A model generated the notes under the pieces. The model searched no databases. It worked only from the letters and a program-made list of their open reading frames with translations, and was not told the origin of the DNA. 64,000 nt of DNA, taken from the NCBI GenBank assembly GCA_030490835.1, contig CM059973.1, forward strand, positions 56,300,008-56,364,007, given 5' to 3'. Below are positions 53,984 through 64,000 of the stretch, piece by piece; the first letter of the stretch is position 1, and every line of letters begins with the position of its first letter. The DNA comes from Annona cherimola. Taxonomy: Eukaryota; Streptophyta; Magnoliopsida; Magnoliales; Annonaceae. The position numbers and the translations under genes are program-made.

Positions 53984-55281
53984 TTACACTTTTTTCCTAG
54001 GGTTTACTTCAGATTGGCTAGAGAGTTTGCCCTGGTCTTCATAGGATAAGGTAGTGGCATGTTGGGCAATTTGGTTTTCAAGTAGTTTGATATGGGTTTT
54101 CATTTGGCTCATTTCTTCAAGTAGTTTGTCAATCAAGGGATTAGATGATTGTGCTTGAGGTGGTGCAGGTAGTGTGGGCTGAGTTTGGTATAAGGGAGGG
54201 TTCAACAATTGTCTCTTGAAACCAGGTGGCTTGTTGTTTTGGGCATAGTTTTGGGTATTTAACTGATTTGTCCAGGAGAAATTAGGGTGATTTCTCCATC
54301 CAAGGTTGTAGGTATTTGAGTAGGGGTTACCACATGTGCGAGTATTATTGTAATTGTTGATTGCATTGGCTTGCTCGCTTATGGTATCCTAGATGGAAAA
54401 ACTATACTCAAACGTGTAGTGTGATGCTCTACAGATCTAACATAAAATTTATTGAGAAGAAGATGCACCTCGGTCCATGGGTTCCTGCTTCTTTCGCTGC
54501 AAAAGTTGATCAAGTTTAGCATGAAGAGAATTCATAGATTCGATATCATATACTTACCTCGCCGAGAGGGCCTCGAATGTCGCCATATTGAGAATCATAA
54601 AGAGCTAAGTCATCGAGGAGTTCAAGAGCTTCCTCATCAATAAGTCATATGAATCGGCCTCCGACAGCTGAATTAACGGCACTCCAAGTCGGTCTGTTAA
54701 AGAAATTTTCTATGATATCACCTTGAAGTATACTATGATGTGGACACTTGCGTTGCAGATCTTTCATTCTTTCCCACACATCAAAGGGGGTCTCACCATC
54801 TTTTTGGATGAACCGATTAATTTCATCCTTGATTTTCCTAGTTTTAGTGGGTGGAAAGAATTTCTCTAATAAGGCAGTAGAGAGCTCATTCCATGTATTG
54901 AAGGTCTCGGGTGACATAAAAAAGAATTATTCACTGGCCCTGTCACGAAGAGAAAATGGGAAGAGCTGGAGAAGGATTACCTCTTGTGAAACTCCTTAGA
55001 CCTTTTATTGTGTTGCTCAACTGTAGGAACTTAGTGATATGTACGTCAGGGTTTTCATATGATAATCCTACAAATTGATCTTGTTGGACCATTTGGATAA
55101 GTCCTAGTTTGAGTTCAAAGTTTCTTACATCAATTTCTGGTTCCACTATGCATGATCAAAATTCTCGAGGGTTTAGGCGATTCCGTTCGCTAAGAGTTAT
55201 CCTTCTTGGAGGAGCATCATTCTATGCCTGGTCTTCCTCTTACTCTTGATATAGCAGGTTTAGATTATTGCGATCCACCAT
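53984..55281 (-). pseudogene. gag: Athila gag
   Basis: A probable start is ATG at 55281 (MVDRNNLN...). Stops and a frame change follow. Then FELKLGLIQMVQQDQFVGL (55120-55060) and, in another frame from 54917, the Retrotrans_gag core: TWNELSTALLEKFFPPTKTR, EINRFIQKDGETPFDVWERM and LQRKCPHH. Further downstream are Asn/Gln-rich nucleocapsid-like pieces (54200-54420) and a helical segment LIDKLLEEMSQMKTHIKLL (about 54140-54080). The protein would form the virus-like particle. No intact zinc knuckle was found, which is usual for this clade. It is disrupted at several points. Confidence 0.85.
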
Positions 55282-55619
55282 GGTTTCTTGAGAAGATTGC
55301 TGCATTTTGTACTCAGGAACTCTTCTCATAAAAGAACATTCAATCTCAGGGTCAACAACAAAGAGTTTTTCAGCTAGTTGCTTCACAAAACTCCGAGTAT
55401 GTGGGTGCATACAAAGATTAACTAGCTATTTCAGAAAAGATAAAAAAAAATAAGAACGAAAGAAAAAAATAAGACAAGAGATAGAGACAAGAGAAAGAAA
55501 GTAGAAAGAGAAAAAGAATAGATTAAAAAAAAGCAATAGAGAAAGAAAAGAACAAAGGAAGTATCTAAAGCCAAAATTTAAAGTAACGCCAAATTCCTCG
55601 GCAACGGCGCCAAAATACT
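55282..55619 (-). mobile_element. 5' leader of element 2
   Basis: This is the untranslated leader between the 5' LTR and gag, with a strongly A/G-rich tract at 55430-55565 (+ strand) and the primer site at its end. It is homologous to 34477-34830. The pyrimidine bias on the coding strand gives a hydrophobic, meaningless frame. Confidence 0.8.
55596..55612 (-). promoter_or_regulatory. tRNA-Asp primer binding site, element 2
   Basis: CCTCGGCAACGGCGCCA on the + strand matches 16 of 17 bases of the plant tRNA-Asp 3' end (CCCCGGCAACGGCGCCA). It lies 7 bp from the LTR. This is diagnostic for Athila-type elements. Confidence 0.9.
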
Positions 55620-57675
55620 TATTTGTAATCTCACCGCAAGTGCACGGGTCATAAATTACAGTATATAAATTATCAATCCACAAGGAATTTGGGACTATAA
55701 ACTTTGCTTTTTAAGCGCTTTCGTGTCGGATATAAAGAGAATATAGTAAATAAAATGAAATAAAAAATAGAAAAGTAGGAAGAAAAAATAAAATTGAAAA
55801 CTAGAACTAGTGGTAGAAAATAAGGATGCAAGTACCTAGGGTTTAGAGTTTCACATGCAACTTTCGCAACGGGTAGTAGTATAATTATTTAATCTGGATA
55901 TTATTTGTTAAAGGAGAACAAACCCTAATTTATCCATGCACCTTCTCTTGAAACCTACAAGGCGTACCATAATTTTCTTAACCACTTATTCTCATGGGAT
56001 TAAGTTAATTAGAATCCATTAAGTTTTGTGGCTTGTTTATAGAATTCCTCAAGGTCATCATGTCTCATGGTCTTAGATTTCTAGGTTTAATATCTTGATT
56101 ATCGTATATTAGATTTTCACCTTTCGGTTCCATCACCTAATATATGGAATCATTCCAAGGAATGGGTCAATGTGCAAAGTAAACATTAAAATCACAAGAT
56201 ATTAAATTAACAACAATATCCGTCATAAATAAATTAAAACTACACAACATGCTACATTATACGCATGCTACATCTTAAACTATAGATTTAGTGCTTAGTC
56301 AAACATATTTAAGTTCAAAATAAAATTAAAATTTAAAATTATCTTAAACAAGACAATTAAAATTAAAAATGAAAAAGAGATAGAAAAGCTTATTGGTTAG
56401 AAGCCCTGAAGGTGTGCGGCCGCTCCCTACAATTCGCCAGTCCTCCTCTCGCCTAGTAACCTCTGCCTTTTCTCCAACCCACTGTTCCTTCTCTCAGTCA
56501 ATTTCCTCTCCTCTTTCCTGCTATAAATTATCTGCATATATATATTTTTTTTGCTCCCCTCTAAGCATGTCGTGCAATTACCTATTTATGGGCTCAAAGG
56601 AAGACCGTGACCATCCCTGCTACGCATTTAGTCCATGAGTTCAATTGCGCTGGAGAATCCACAACCGTCTCCTTTTTGAATTAAGTTCCTGGCTTTACGC
56701 AATTTACATTGCATCATGATTGGACGGCAGGATTCAAGGAAAAACCATGAGCCGGATTTTTGCATAAAAAAATGTGAACAAGCATGCCTTGGGTGAACGG
56801 TGCTGCATGGAATGGTGTTGATTTATTTAGACGGTGCATGATCTGGATAAATAATGGGCGGCCGGATGGCATTCAAGGACGGTGTGGAATTTTTCTGCTT
56901 GCCAGACACATGATCTGCTGGGCCGCTAGCTGATATTAAATCAGGTTTGAATGGTGTTGATTTATCAGATGATTCGGACGGTCCAGATCAAACTAGGGCG
57001 GTACTGAATTGATGGACAGCTTATCATGGTTTGGGCGGTTCAGATTAAATGCATTGGATGAGCGGTGGAAATTAAAATTAAATGGATGGTGGCATTTTCA
57101 GCTGCTTCGAATAAATAAAGACAAATTGGAACAATTGCCAATTATTAAGATGAACAAATGGACGGTGCTGATTTCTGTTGAATATTAGGACATCCAAAAT
57201 CTGATGGACGGCTGCATGATCTTAGGCAGTAGGACACGTAACTTGATCATCATGCATGAAAATTGATTGGACCGTTTTAGCTGGAGGCGGTGCTGATTTA
57301 ATGGTGCAGATCAAGGTATGGACGGTAGCAGCTTGTGGTGTGAACAAAAATTTGGACGGTGCAGATTTATGTGGGGCCCACTTGATGAAATTTATTTTCC
57401 TGCATAAAAAAATATTTTAAGTCATTAATTGCTCAAATTAATGAATGGGTTTCCAATATAAAACTTAATTCAATCTCATTTAATTCTATAGTAACAAATA
57501 AAATGTAATTTCAAGCCAAAAAATTATAAAAGTTATAAAATATCTTGAAATTAATGTTTAACACCCAATTATTGCAAAATCACATTTTAGAGCAAATTTC
57601 ACATTGAACTCAAAGATTTAACCACCAAATTATTATAAAATTCTCGTAAAATATATTATTAATTTCTAATTATCA
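55620..57675 (-). mobile_element. 5' LTR of Athila element 2 (2056 bp)
   Basis: The + strand start is TATTTGTAATCTCACC, where the terminal TG has decayed to TA. The end is TTCTAATTATCA. Minus-strand TATA box at 56582-56589. GGACGG words are dense from 56790 to 57360. It keeps the empty site for hAT element 2 near 56806. Its nearest paralogue is the 3' LTR at 37562-40911. Confidence 0.9.
56582..56589 (-). promoter_or_regulatory. TATA box of Athila element 2 5' LTR
   Basis: CTATTTAT on the + strand reads ATAAATAG on the minus strand, upstream of the leader. The same box is in the 3' LTR near 38521 (TTATTTATAGG). Confidence 0.5.
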
Positions 57676-57680
57676 AACTA

Positions 57681-59285
57681 TATTCTAGAAAACCCCTCAA
57701 ATTTCAAATATCATTCCATCTTTACAAAAGCAGCAATTCACAAAATTCATCCAAACAATTCAACAAAAGCTTATGCCCATAAATAAACATGAAAATACAT
57801 CATGTGCAAACCAAATCCATGCTTTGATTCAAAAGAAATCAACTTACTTACCTTATATGAAGAAATCTTCAAATTCCTCTTCAAAACCCTTTAATCCATG
57901 TAATTTATGCTCTTCAATCTTAGATGGGTTGTAAAAAAAATTTTTTAGAAAGGTTTTGGAAGGTTTAAACAATGTAAAAAAATGTGGGACAAAATGGTGG
58001 GAAAGAAGAAGAAAGGAAGCCAAAATGCCAAAATGACTACAAACCTCAATATATATACCCACAAATAATCAAATGGCCCATGTGATTCCTTGCCCGAGAC
58101 ATCCTTTCAAAACAACATGCCCCTGTGTTGTTCTAGGGGAATCACCGCCCCCACCCCCCAACAATATGGTTCTACTAAACTTTATCATTTTGCTCATACC
58201 TTCTCTATCCAACTTTAATCAAGATGATTTTTTTCTTAGATTTCTAACTTCAAAAACTATTTTCTTACAAAGTGTCATCTTAAAATCTCATCACCACAAT
58301 CTCTGACATGCATTTTACTATACGCCTTTATTGATTATTTTCACCCATTCACAATTTAAGTTGTCACAACAAGCTAAAACATTCCTAATACTAATTTCGT
58401 CATTCAAACATATCTCTAATTATCATAACATCATATGTATGTCATTTATTTGATTAAAATTTAAAACATGTCTGAAATTTTGACTTATTAACTAACGCTT
58501 TAATCATTTGCCTCCACAATGAACCGCATTAGATCAAATCATGTTTGTCACCTTTAATAACCCAAGATCAGTTCTCACATATCAAATATGCACCTATCAT
58601 TTCATTCATGCTAGAAACCATCAAACTCCATGTTATTTACAAAATTTCACTCGTTAAGCTCATTTTTGAACTGAATTTTCACTATTATCCCTATATGACT
58701 CAATTCTCAGAATTGTCATCTAGAATTCATCCTAAAGCTCCGTAAACATATTTTAATCATGATGAGAATTACTCTAAAATGAATCAGGACTCTCATCCTT
58801 GACTATCGACCATCTTTATTATCTCAATTCTTTTGGTTAAGCTTCACAATTAGGTCCATTTTTATCCATCAAGTAAATATATTATTCTTATCTCACCCAT
58901 AACTATCTATGTTCATTTCGAACATTCTAGTCGTCTCATACATTCTTAAATACATTTGGAATTGAGTCAACACAAAGTTATTTTTCTAGTCCAAAATCCA
59001 CACATAAGAGTTAAATCTCAAATATTTATTATTTAATCAAATTAAGGGTTTTTTATATTCAAAACCATCTAATAAATTTGTAAGAATCTATAAAGAGCTT
59101 CTACTAAGCCATTTATTAAAATTTACCTTTCTAGCTCTCACTAAATAAAATCTACATATTTATTATAATTCACACATTTTTTATACATCAAACTCTTCAT
59201 TTCAAAATCTTATTGTCATGTGGTTTCTCAAATTGCATTATATACATCACTATCAATTTACATCATTGCCAACAGTCAATATATT
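57681..59285 (-). mobile_element. LTR R, right part
   Basis: After element 2 and LTR O the older LTR resumes: TATTCTAGAAAACCCC, then AACTTACTTACCTTATATGAAG (near 57840), the minus-strand GGTAAG leader motif seen in the other LTRs. A purine-rich stretch (57930-58020) and a CATGTGATTCCTTGCCC block follow. The remainder to about 59285 is AT-rich, without coding signal. The right end is not fixed: no clear TSD partner for TATAG at 15771-15775 was found. Confidence 0.45.
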
Positions 59286-59860
59286 ACATCAACCTTGTGG
59301 TCATACTCGAGATCGATTTGACACTTCAATTTTCCTTTGTGCTAGTCCTGTCACTTCGTACTCTCCTTTTTTGACTTGAACTTCAGGTCTAAGCTAAAAC
59401 TAACTTTATCTTGTTCAATCATCTTCATTTGAACTAACTCCAATGACTATTCTAAGATCGATTTGGTCTTTGATCTAATATTGAGATATCAGTTAAGATC
59501 AATTCGATAGTTAATAAAAGTTTCTTCATTGAGTCCTTGTCAAATTCTAACCTGAGGTCAATTGTGAAATTAATCTAGGATCAATTTTAACTTTGAGATC
59601 GATCTTAAGATTGATTCATTTCATGCTTATTCTTAATGCATTTACTGCTAATGATGTGCCTCAAATCAATGTGAAGTTGATTTCATCTTCGACTTCACCT
59701 TCAAATTGATGTGAGGTAGATTTAAGCTTAGATCTTACCTCTAAACTTGAAATTCTCCATTTTAATTCATTTCCTTTCATTATGATTGCCCTCTTATTCT
59801 TCTTTTTACTATTTGGAGTCAAATTTCCATTCTTTTCGCATTTTTGTGTGCATGATACTC
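59286..59860 (-). repeat. Old copia-type LTR repeats, minus strand
   Basis: It is a string of GATCGAT/GATCAAT and GACTTCA/GACTTGAA words (CTCGAGATCGATTTGAC, CTAAGATCGATTTGG, TTGAGATCGATCTTAAG, CGACTTCACCTTCAAATTG). In the copia LTRs at 13.5 and 33 kb the equivalent U3 repeats are AAGTCGACTT and GACTTGGGTGAAGTC. It is probably the second half of the LTR whose first half is 15640-15775, split by LTR R. Confidence 0.4.
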
Positions 59861-60307
59861 AGTTTTTTAATTCAATTTACTTCACAATGCATAAAACTCA
59901 TTAGTCTTAACAAATTTATCTTAAACAGCTTGTGAATCATTGAAACCTTATTGAGAATTCATATATTCGCATCTCCTTCCCATAATTTTTAAGAAGGTAT
60001 TGTATACTACAATACCTTCTTTTTCATGTAAAAATTATGTGTTATCTTTTCTACATTACTTATGATGGCACAGTACTAAACTCACTTTAAATATAGGAGA
60101 GAATTTTTGGTGGTTTAAAAGTAGGTCCCAGGTAAATATAGTTTGGTGTGTTTTAAAATCTTTCAGTGGTTTGCTGGACCAAAGCAGATAATATCACGTT
60201 GTGGGATTGATAGCCCATAGGCCCGAGATCACTTTTCTCGGGTAGTGCATTACAAATAGTATAAGAGAAGACTCCTTCTAATAGATATGATCTGAAGAGT
60301 TGATTTA
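59861..60307. other. Unclassified AT-rich DNA with one unit of a diverged repeat
   Basis: From about 60066 to 60275 lies a unit (GTTTAAAAGTAGGTCCCAGG, GGACCAAAGCAGATAATATC, CATAGGCCCGAGATCAC) that recurs in diverged form at 60615-60850. There is no coding content; the minus-strand frame 60153-60350 crosses the MITE border and is not credible. Confidence 0.4.
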
Positions 60308-60562
60308 GGGAGTTTTTTGCAAACAAAAACTTTTTAATCTCTACAATCATCTTTTTACAAAAGTTTTTACATCTTCATATACAACTACCATACTTTTCAA
60401 TTATTTCTACATAGCTACCTATATTACTTACCTATCTATTTTAACTTTGTTCTTTTTATTCTTCATTATTACTCCTATCATATCACATCATTTTTTACTA
60501 ATTCAAAAACTTTTACGTCCAAAAATTTTCAAGAAAAGTTTCACTACTTCCCAAACACAACC
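60308..60562. mobile_element. Tourist-like MITE 2 (255 bp), TSD TTA
   Basis: It is the reverse complement of MITE 1 in sequence: AATGATGTGATATAATAGGAGTAAT in MITE 1 corresponds to ATTACTCCTATCATATCACATC here (both shown in part). TTA flanks it at 60305-60307 and 60563-60565. The right end reads CCCAAACACAACC (inverse of GGTTGTGTTTGGG); the left end GGGAGTTTTTTGC is decayed. Confidence 0.75.
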
Positions 60563-60565
60563 TTA

Positions 60566-61028
60566 ACGAAAAACTCCGGCAACATGCAAACCCTAGAGTT
60601 ATCGGTTAGGGACGAGCTAGATGGAAGTCGTTGAGCTTACGACAAGACAAAATCGAATTTCACATTGAAAAGGGAATAGAGATCCTAATAGTTCAAAAGT
60701 GGGTATCAAGTTAAACATAGCATGGTGCATTTAAAACCACACAATTCAGCCATCAAACTAAAGCAAATAATATTATATTTGGGACTCATAACCTAAGGAT
60801 GAGGGATCATCTTTCTAGGTTTGTGCATTATTCTGCTACTTGATTTTCATATAGGTCCAAGATGCGTATAAACCTCATTAAATAAATGTGCAAATAAATG
60901 TAATGAAATTATTAGATTTATATATCAAATTCGGATAACATCTAAACTTTTTAAAACATTCTTTCTTTGTAAATGTATAATTTCATAGATTATTGTAATG
61001 CTTTAATGTATCATCATACACTTGGAAG
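60566..61028. other. Unclassified DNA with the second unit of the diverged repeat
   Basis: 60615-60850 repeats the 60066-60275 unit: AAAAGTGGGTATCAAG, CATCAAACTAAAGCAAATAA and GGATGAGGGATCATCTTTCT correspond position by position. The remainder to 61028 is AT-rich with nothing recognisable. The two units are separated by MITE 2. Confidence 0.4.
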
Positions 61029-62376
61029 GGTATATGGGATGCTAAGGAGTTCTTGAAGCAGGGGTGCAGCTGGCGACTCGGTGATGGCAAACAAATTAAA
61101 TTGCTAAAGGATAATTGGACACCCCCATAGAGTCATAGCTACAACCCTTTGCCTCTTGAATTCGATGAGAATGTGAAAGTGCATAAATTTATCAACTGGG
61201 ATAGAAAATGTTGGCTAGAAGATGCTGTCAAATCTATAACTAGTGAAGCTGGATGGAACACTATAAAGGAATTCTTATCCTAGATGAAGATGAAGATGAC
61301 TGCATTTTCTGGAATGATGAATTGGATGGGTCATATAAGGTTAAAACGGGGTATAGAAGAGCTAAATTGGTGTTCTACGGTTGAAGAGAGGCGGAATGTG
61401 CGCAAAACAGACACATTGATCTGGAAGCACTAAAATTGGTTTGGAAACTGAATTTACGTAGGAAGATAAAAATTCTCAGCTGGAAATTGCCAAGAGATAC
61501 ACTCCCTACAAGGGTAAATCTAACAAGATGTGTGGAGTTGATACCACTTGTAATCTATGCAATTAGAGTGCAAAGGATGTATGGCATATCTTTTGCTGCT
61601 GCCCTGCCACCAAGGTTTCTCATGCCTCAAATACGCTAAACTTTGAAGTAGCAGGTAACTTATCTGGAGTGGTAGGAAACTTGCAATGTACCAAGGTGGC
61701 AAATACCTTCAGTCTTTTGTCGCCATGTGCTGGTTGTTCTATTTCCATAGAAATGCAGGACGTGTGAATGGTTACCCCCCTGATTTCCGTTGCATTTCCT
61801 ACCAATGCAACAATGTGTTATATGAGTTTGACACTACTGAGTAAATTCGAAGAGGAAATTGCATGAACCACAACCCGAAACCGAGGTGGCTGCCCCCAAA
61901 GATGGGCCAAGTGAAAGTAAACTTTGATGTTGGATGTCGAAAGGAAAATTTGAGAATTGGCACCGCTGTCATGATTAGAAATCACGAGGATTTTTCACTT
62001 GTTGCAAAATGTTGCTCGAGGGAATAGCAATTGGATGGAAGCATAAGGTCTCGTGCTTGCGATGGAACAGGTAAACAGACAATAATTTAGGGATGTGATT
62101 TTCGAAGGAGACTCACTACTACTGTTCAAGCTATTAATCAACAATTGCCCAATTCGTTCACCGGTGAGCTTTCTCATAAGAAAGAGCAAAAATCTAAGCA
62201 ATTGTTTTGAGAGTTGTAACTTCTCCCATGTGCTTAGATCAGGCAATGGTGTTGCGCATAATCTAGCTGAGTATGCAATTGCTGGGGGTATCACCATGTA
62301 CTCTTGGGTGGATATGTCCCTAGCCAGTATTTCTATTGCTATGTGTAAAGACTTCTTCTTTAATCTTAGGGCATAG
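61029..62376 (+). pseudogene. LINE (L1-like) 3' end: zf-RVT and RNase H remnants
   Basis: Broken + frames give, in order: IWDAKEFLKQGCSWRLGDGK with LLKDNW (61029-61125), the usual start of the C-terminal half of plant LINE ORF2; KTGYRRA-like text (61340); WKLNLRRKIKILSWKLPRDT with LPTRVNL (61436-61530), the zf-RVT domain; PRWLPPKMGQVKVNFDVG (about 61882) and VIFEGDSLLLFKLLINN with NGVAHNLAEYAIAG (62092-62285), the RVT_3-type RNase H domain. Many stops and frame changes are present. The 5' part with endonuclease and reverse transcriptase is absent, as expected for 5'-truncated LINE copies. It ends at TAG 62374-62376, immediately followed by an inserted LTR, so any poly-A tail is not visible here. 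Confidence 0.82.
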
Positions 62377-62378
62377 AT

Positions 62379-62928
62379 TGTTCGCGATTTCATTGCAAGT
62401 GCACAGATCATAGATTATACTATATAAAATATCGATCCACCGGTAATTCGGGACTTAAAACTTTATTTTAAAAGCTTTTGTATCAAATATCAAAAGAATA
62501 AAGAGAAAAAATAGAAAAGTGGAAAGAAAAAATAAAATTTAGAACTAAATCAAAAATTAGAAAGCAGAGATGAGAATACATAGGATATAGGGTTTCACAT
62601 GCGTCTTTTGCAACAGCTAGTGACATGATTATTTAATCCAGATATTGTTTATTAAAGGAAAAGAAATCCTATTTTATTCATGCACCTTCTCTCGAAACTA
62701 ACAAGGCATAACCCTAATTTATTCTTAATCACCTACTCTTATAGGCTTAAGTTAATTAGGATTCGTTAAGTTCCATGGTCGTTCAAGATTCGTCAAGGTT
62801 ATTATGCCTATTCTCATTGTCTTAAATTTCAAGGTTTAATATCTCAATTGTCGTATACTAGATTTTCGCCTTTCGATTTCATCACCTAATATATATATAA
62901 TCATTATAAAAGTGAGAGCTCAAACACT
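62379..62928 (-). mobile_element. Athila-type LTR fragment, minus strand
   Basis: It starts TGTTCGCGATTTCATTGCAA, like the LTRs at 20358 and 37562, and continues with the conserved first 550 bp (GCACCTTCTCTCGAAAC, CACCTAATATAT). At 62929 a second LTR of the same family and orientation interrupts it. The continuation lies outside the window. The preceding bases are TAGAT. Confidence 0.8.
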
Positions 62929-64000
62929 TGTTCGCAATCTCACAGTAAGTACACAGGTCATATACTATAGTATATAAATTATCAATCCACAGAGAATTTG
63001 AGACTTAAAACTCTTCTTTTAAACACTTTCGGATTGAATATAAAGAGAATAAAGTGAATAGAATAGAAAATAGAAAAGTGAGAAGAGAATAAAATTTAGA
63101 ACTCAAAAAGAAATTTAAAAAATAGGGATGTGAGTATCTAGGATCTAAGGTCTTACATGCGACTTTTGCAACGGATAGTAGTATAATTATTTAATCCAGT
63201 TATTGCTTGTTAAATGAAAATAAACCTTAATTTATCCTTGCACCTTCTCTTGAAACCTACATGATGTACGATAATCTTCTTAACTACCTATTATCATGGG
63301 ATTAAGTTAATTAGAATATATTAAGTTCTGTGGCTTATTTATGGAATTTCTCAAAGTCATCATGTATATTTTTATGGTTTTAAATTTTCATATTTAATAT
63401 CTTGATTATCATATATTAGATTTTTCACTTCTTGGTTCCATCACATAATATATGGAATCATGTAAAAGTAAAAGCCCATGTATGAAACAAGCATTAAAAA
63501 TACAAGATAAAATACTAATATTCATCATAACTAAATTAAAACCATACACACTACTACATTGTAAGTATGCTACATCCTAAACCTTAGTCTTAGGGCTTGG
63601 CCGAACATGTTTAAGTCCAAAAAAAAATTAAAATTCAAAATCATCTTAAATAAGGTAATTAAAATTAAAAAAAGAAAAGAGAAAGAAAAACTTATTAGTT
63701 GGAAGCCTCGATGGTGTGTTGGTCGCTCCATGCAACTTGCCGCTCCATCTCATGCCCCATGCTCTCTGCTTTCTCTCTACCCCTTGCTCTCTCTCTAAAA
63801 TTATATCTCAATTCTTCTGCTGTATTTTCTGTCTATTTTTCTTCTCCGTATGAACACCTATTTATAGGCTTGAAAGTTGCACATATGGCCATCTATCTCT
63901 ATATTGCGCACTCAACTCGTGCTGGGATTGATTGCGTCGAGCAATAAAAAAAAAATAAATAAAAAAAAAATAAAAAATTGTGTTGTGCAGATGCTGGACG
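62929..64000 (-). mobile_element. Athila-type LTR, minus strand, running off the window
   Basis: It starts TGTTCGCAATCTCACAG and follows the family order: CACCTTCTCTTGAAACC, TTGGAAGCCTCGATGGTG, then a minus-strand TATA-like CTATAAATAGG near 63858-63868 (+ strand CCTATTTATAG). It ends at the window edge in A-rich sequence. The 82-codon frame 63699-63947 is in the noncoding LTR leader. Whether this is a solo LTR or the 3' LTR of a full element cannot be seen. Confidence 0.82.

Larger units (their letters stand above)
37562..57675 (-). mobile_element. Athila-like Ty3/gypsy element 2 with all pol domains, in decay
   Basis: It runs from TGTTCGCAATCTCACCG at 37562 to TTCTAATTATCA at 57675. Flanks AACAA (37557-37561) and AACTA (57676-57680) agree at 4 of 5 bases. 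The coding strand is minus: 5' LTR 55620-57675, tRNA-Asp primer site 55596-55612, gag, PR, RT, RNase H, IN, then an untranslated region and 3' LTR 37562-40911. IN after RT and the gag and RT sequence style identify Ty3/gypsy, Athila clade. No envelope-like frame is seen. Two large insertions are nested in it: hAT 2 at 38751 and a solo LTR at 41714. LTR-LTR divergence sampled near 38510 and 56570 is about 7%. Confidence 0.9.

Overview
The window looks like intergenic heterochromatin of a repeat-rich flowering plant. It is AT-rich throughout. Every recognisable protein fragment belongs to a plant transposable element: Ty1/copia of Sirevirus type, Ty3/gypsy of Athila type, and an L1-like LINE. 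The rest is long LTRs, hAT-type and Tourist-type elements. I found no host gene, no rRNA and no convincing functional tRNA. Species cannot be determined from this sequence. All coordinates and repeat boundaries were read by eye. Where target-site duplications (TSDs) are quoted, both copies were located in the sequence.

Layout. 1-9445: three copies of a long-LTR family (about 3 kb). One is on the + strand and cut by the window edge (1-3091). One is an old minus-strand copy (3363-4463 and 7503-~9445). The third is a minus-strand solo LTR (4464-7497, TSD GTAAT) inserted into the old copy. 9446-15775: a patchwork of old pieces, namely a + strand gypsy-type LTR (9915-12317), the 3' end and LTR of a decayed copia element (12318-14810), and an LTR tail. 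15776-59285: one large nest. From outside in it contains LTR R (15776-17274 / 57681-~59285); LTR O (17275-18236 / 37274-37560); solo LTR P in O (TSD ATAAT); Athila-like element 1 in P (20358-37242, TSD GTGCA); and a Sirevirus-like copia element in element 1 (27089-34476). Athila-like element 2 (37562-57675, TSD AACAA/AACTA) sits at the very end of LTR O. Element 2 holds a 4 kb solo LTR (41714-49088, TSD AAATT), which itself carries two smaller solo LTRs (41913-43672, TSD CATAC; 45091-46725, TSD GAAAC). Each Athila element has a non-autonomous hAT element in its left LTR (21688-24118, TSD GGTGGAAT; 38751-40041, TSD CATGGAAT). In both cases the partner LTR preserves the empty site.

59286-64000: old copia-type LTR repeats, a second Tourist-like MITE, the 3' end of a LINE (zf-RVT and RNase H domains, 61029-62376), and two stacked minus-strand Athila-type LTRs running off the window.

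No element appears able to move by itself. The copia element is the youngest: its LTR remnants differ at about 3 sites in 455 bp. Yet gag and pol hold at least ten stop codons and two frame changes, so it probably inserted as an already defective copy using proteins supplied in trans. Element 1 has lost all of gag-pol, and element 2 keeps recognisable gag-PR-RT-RNH-IN in broken frames. The main biological content is the layered insertion history, the regulatory motif clusters shared by unrelated LTR families, and possible gene capture by one hAT element.
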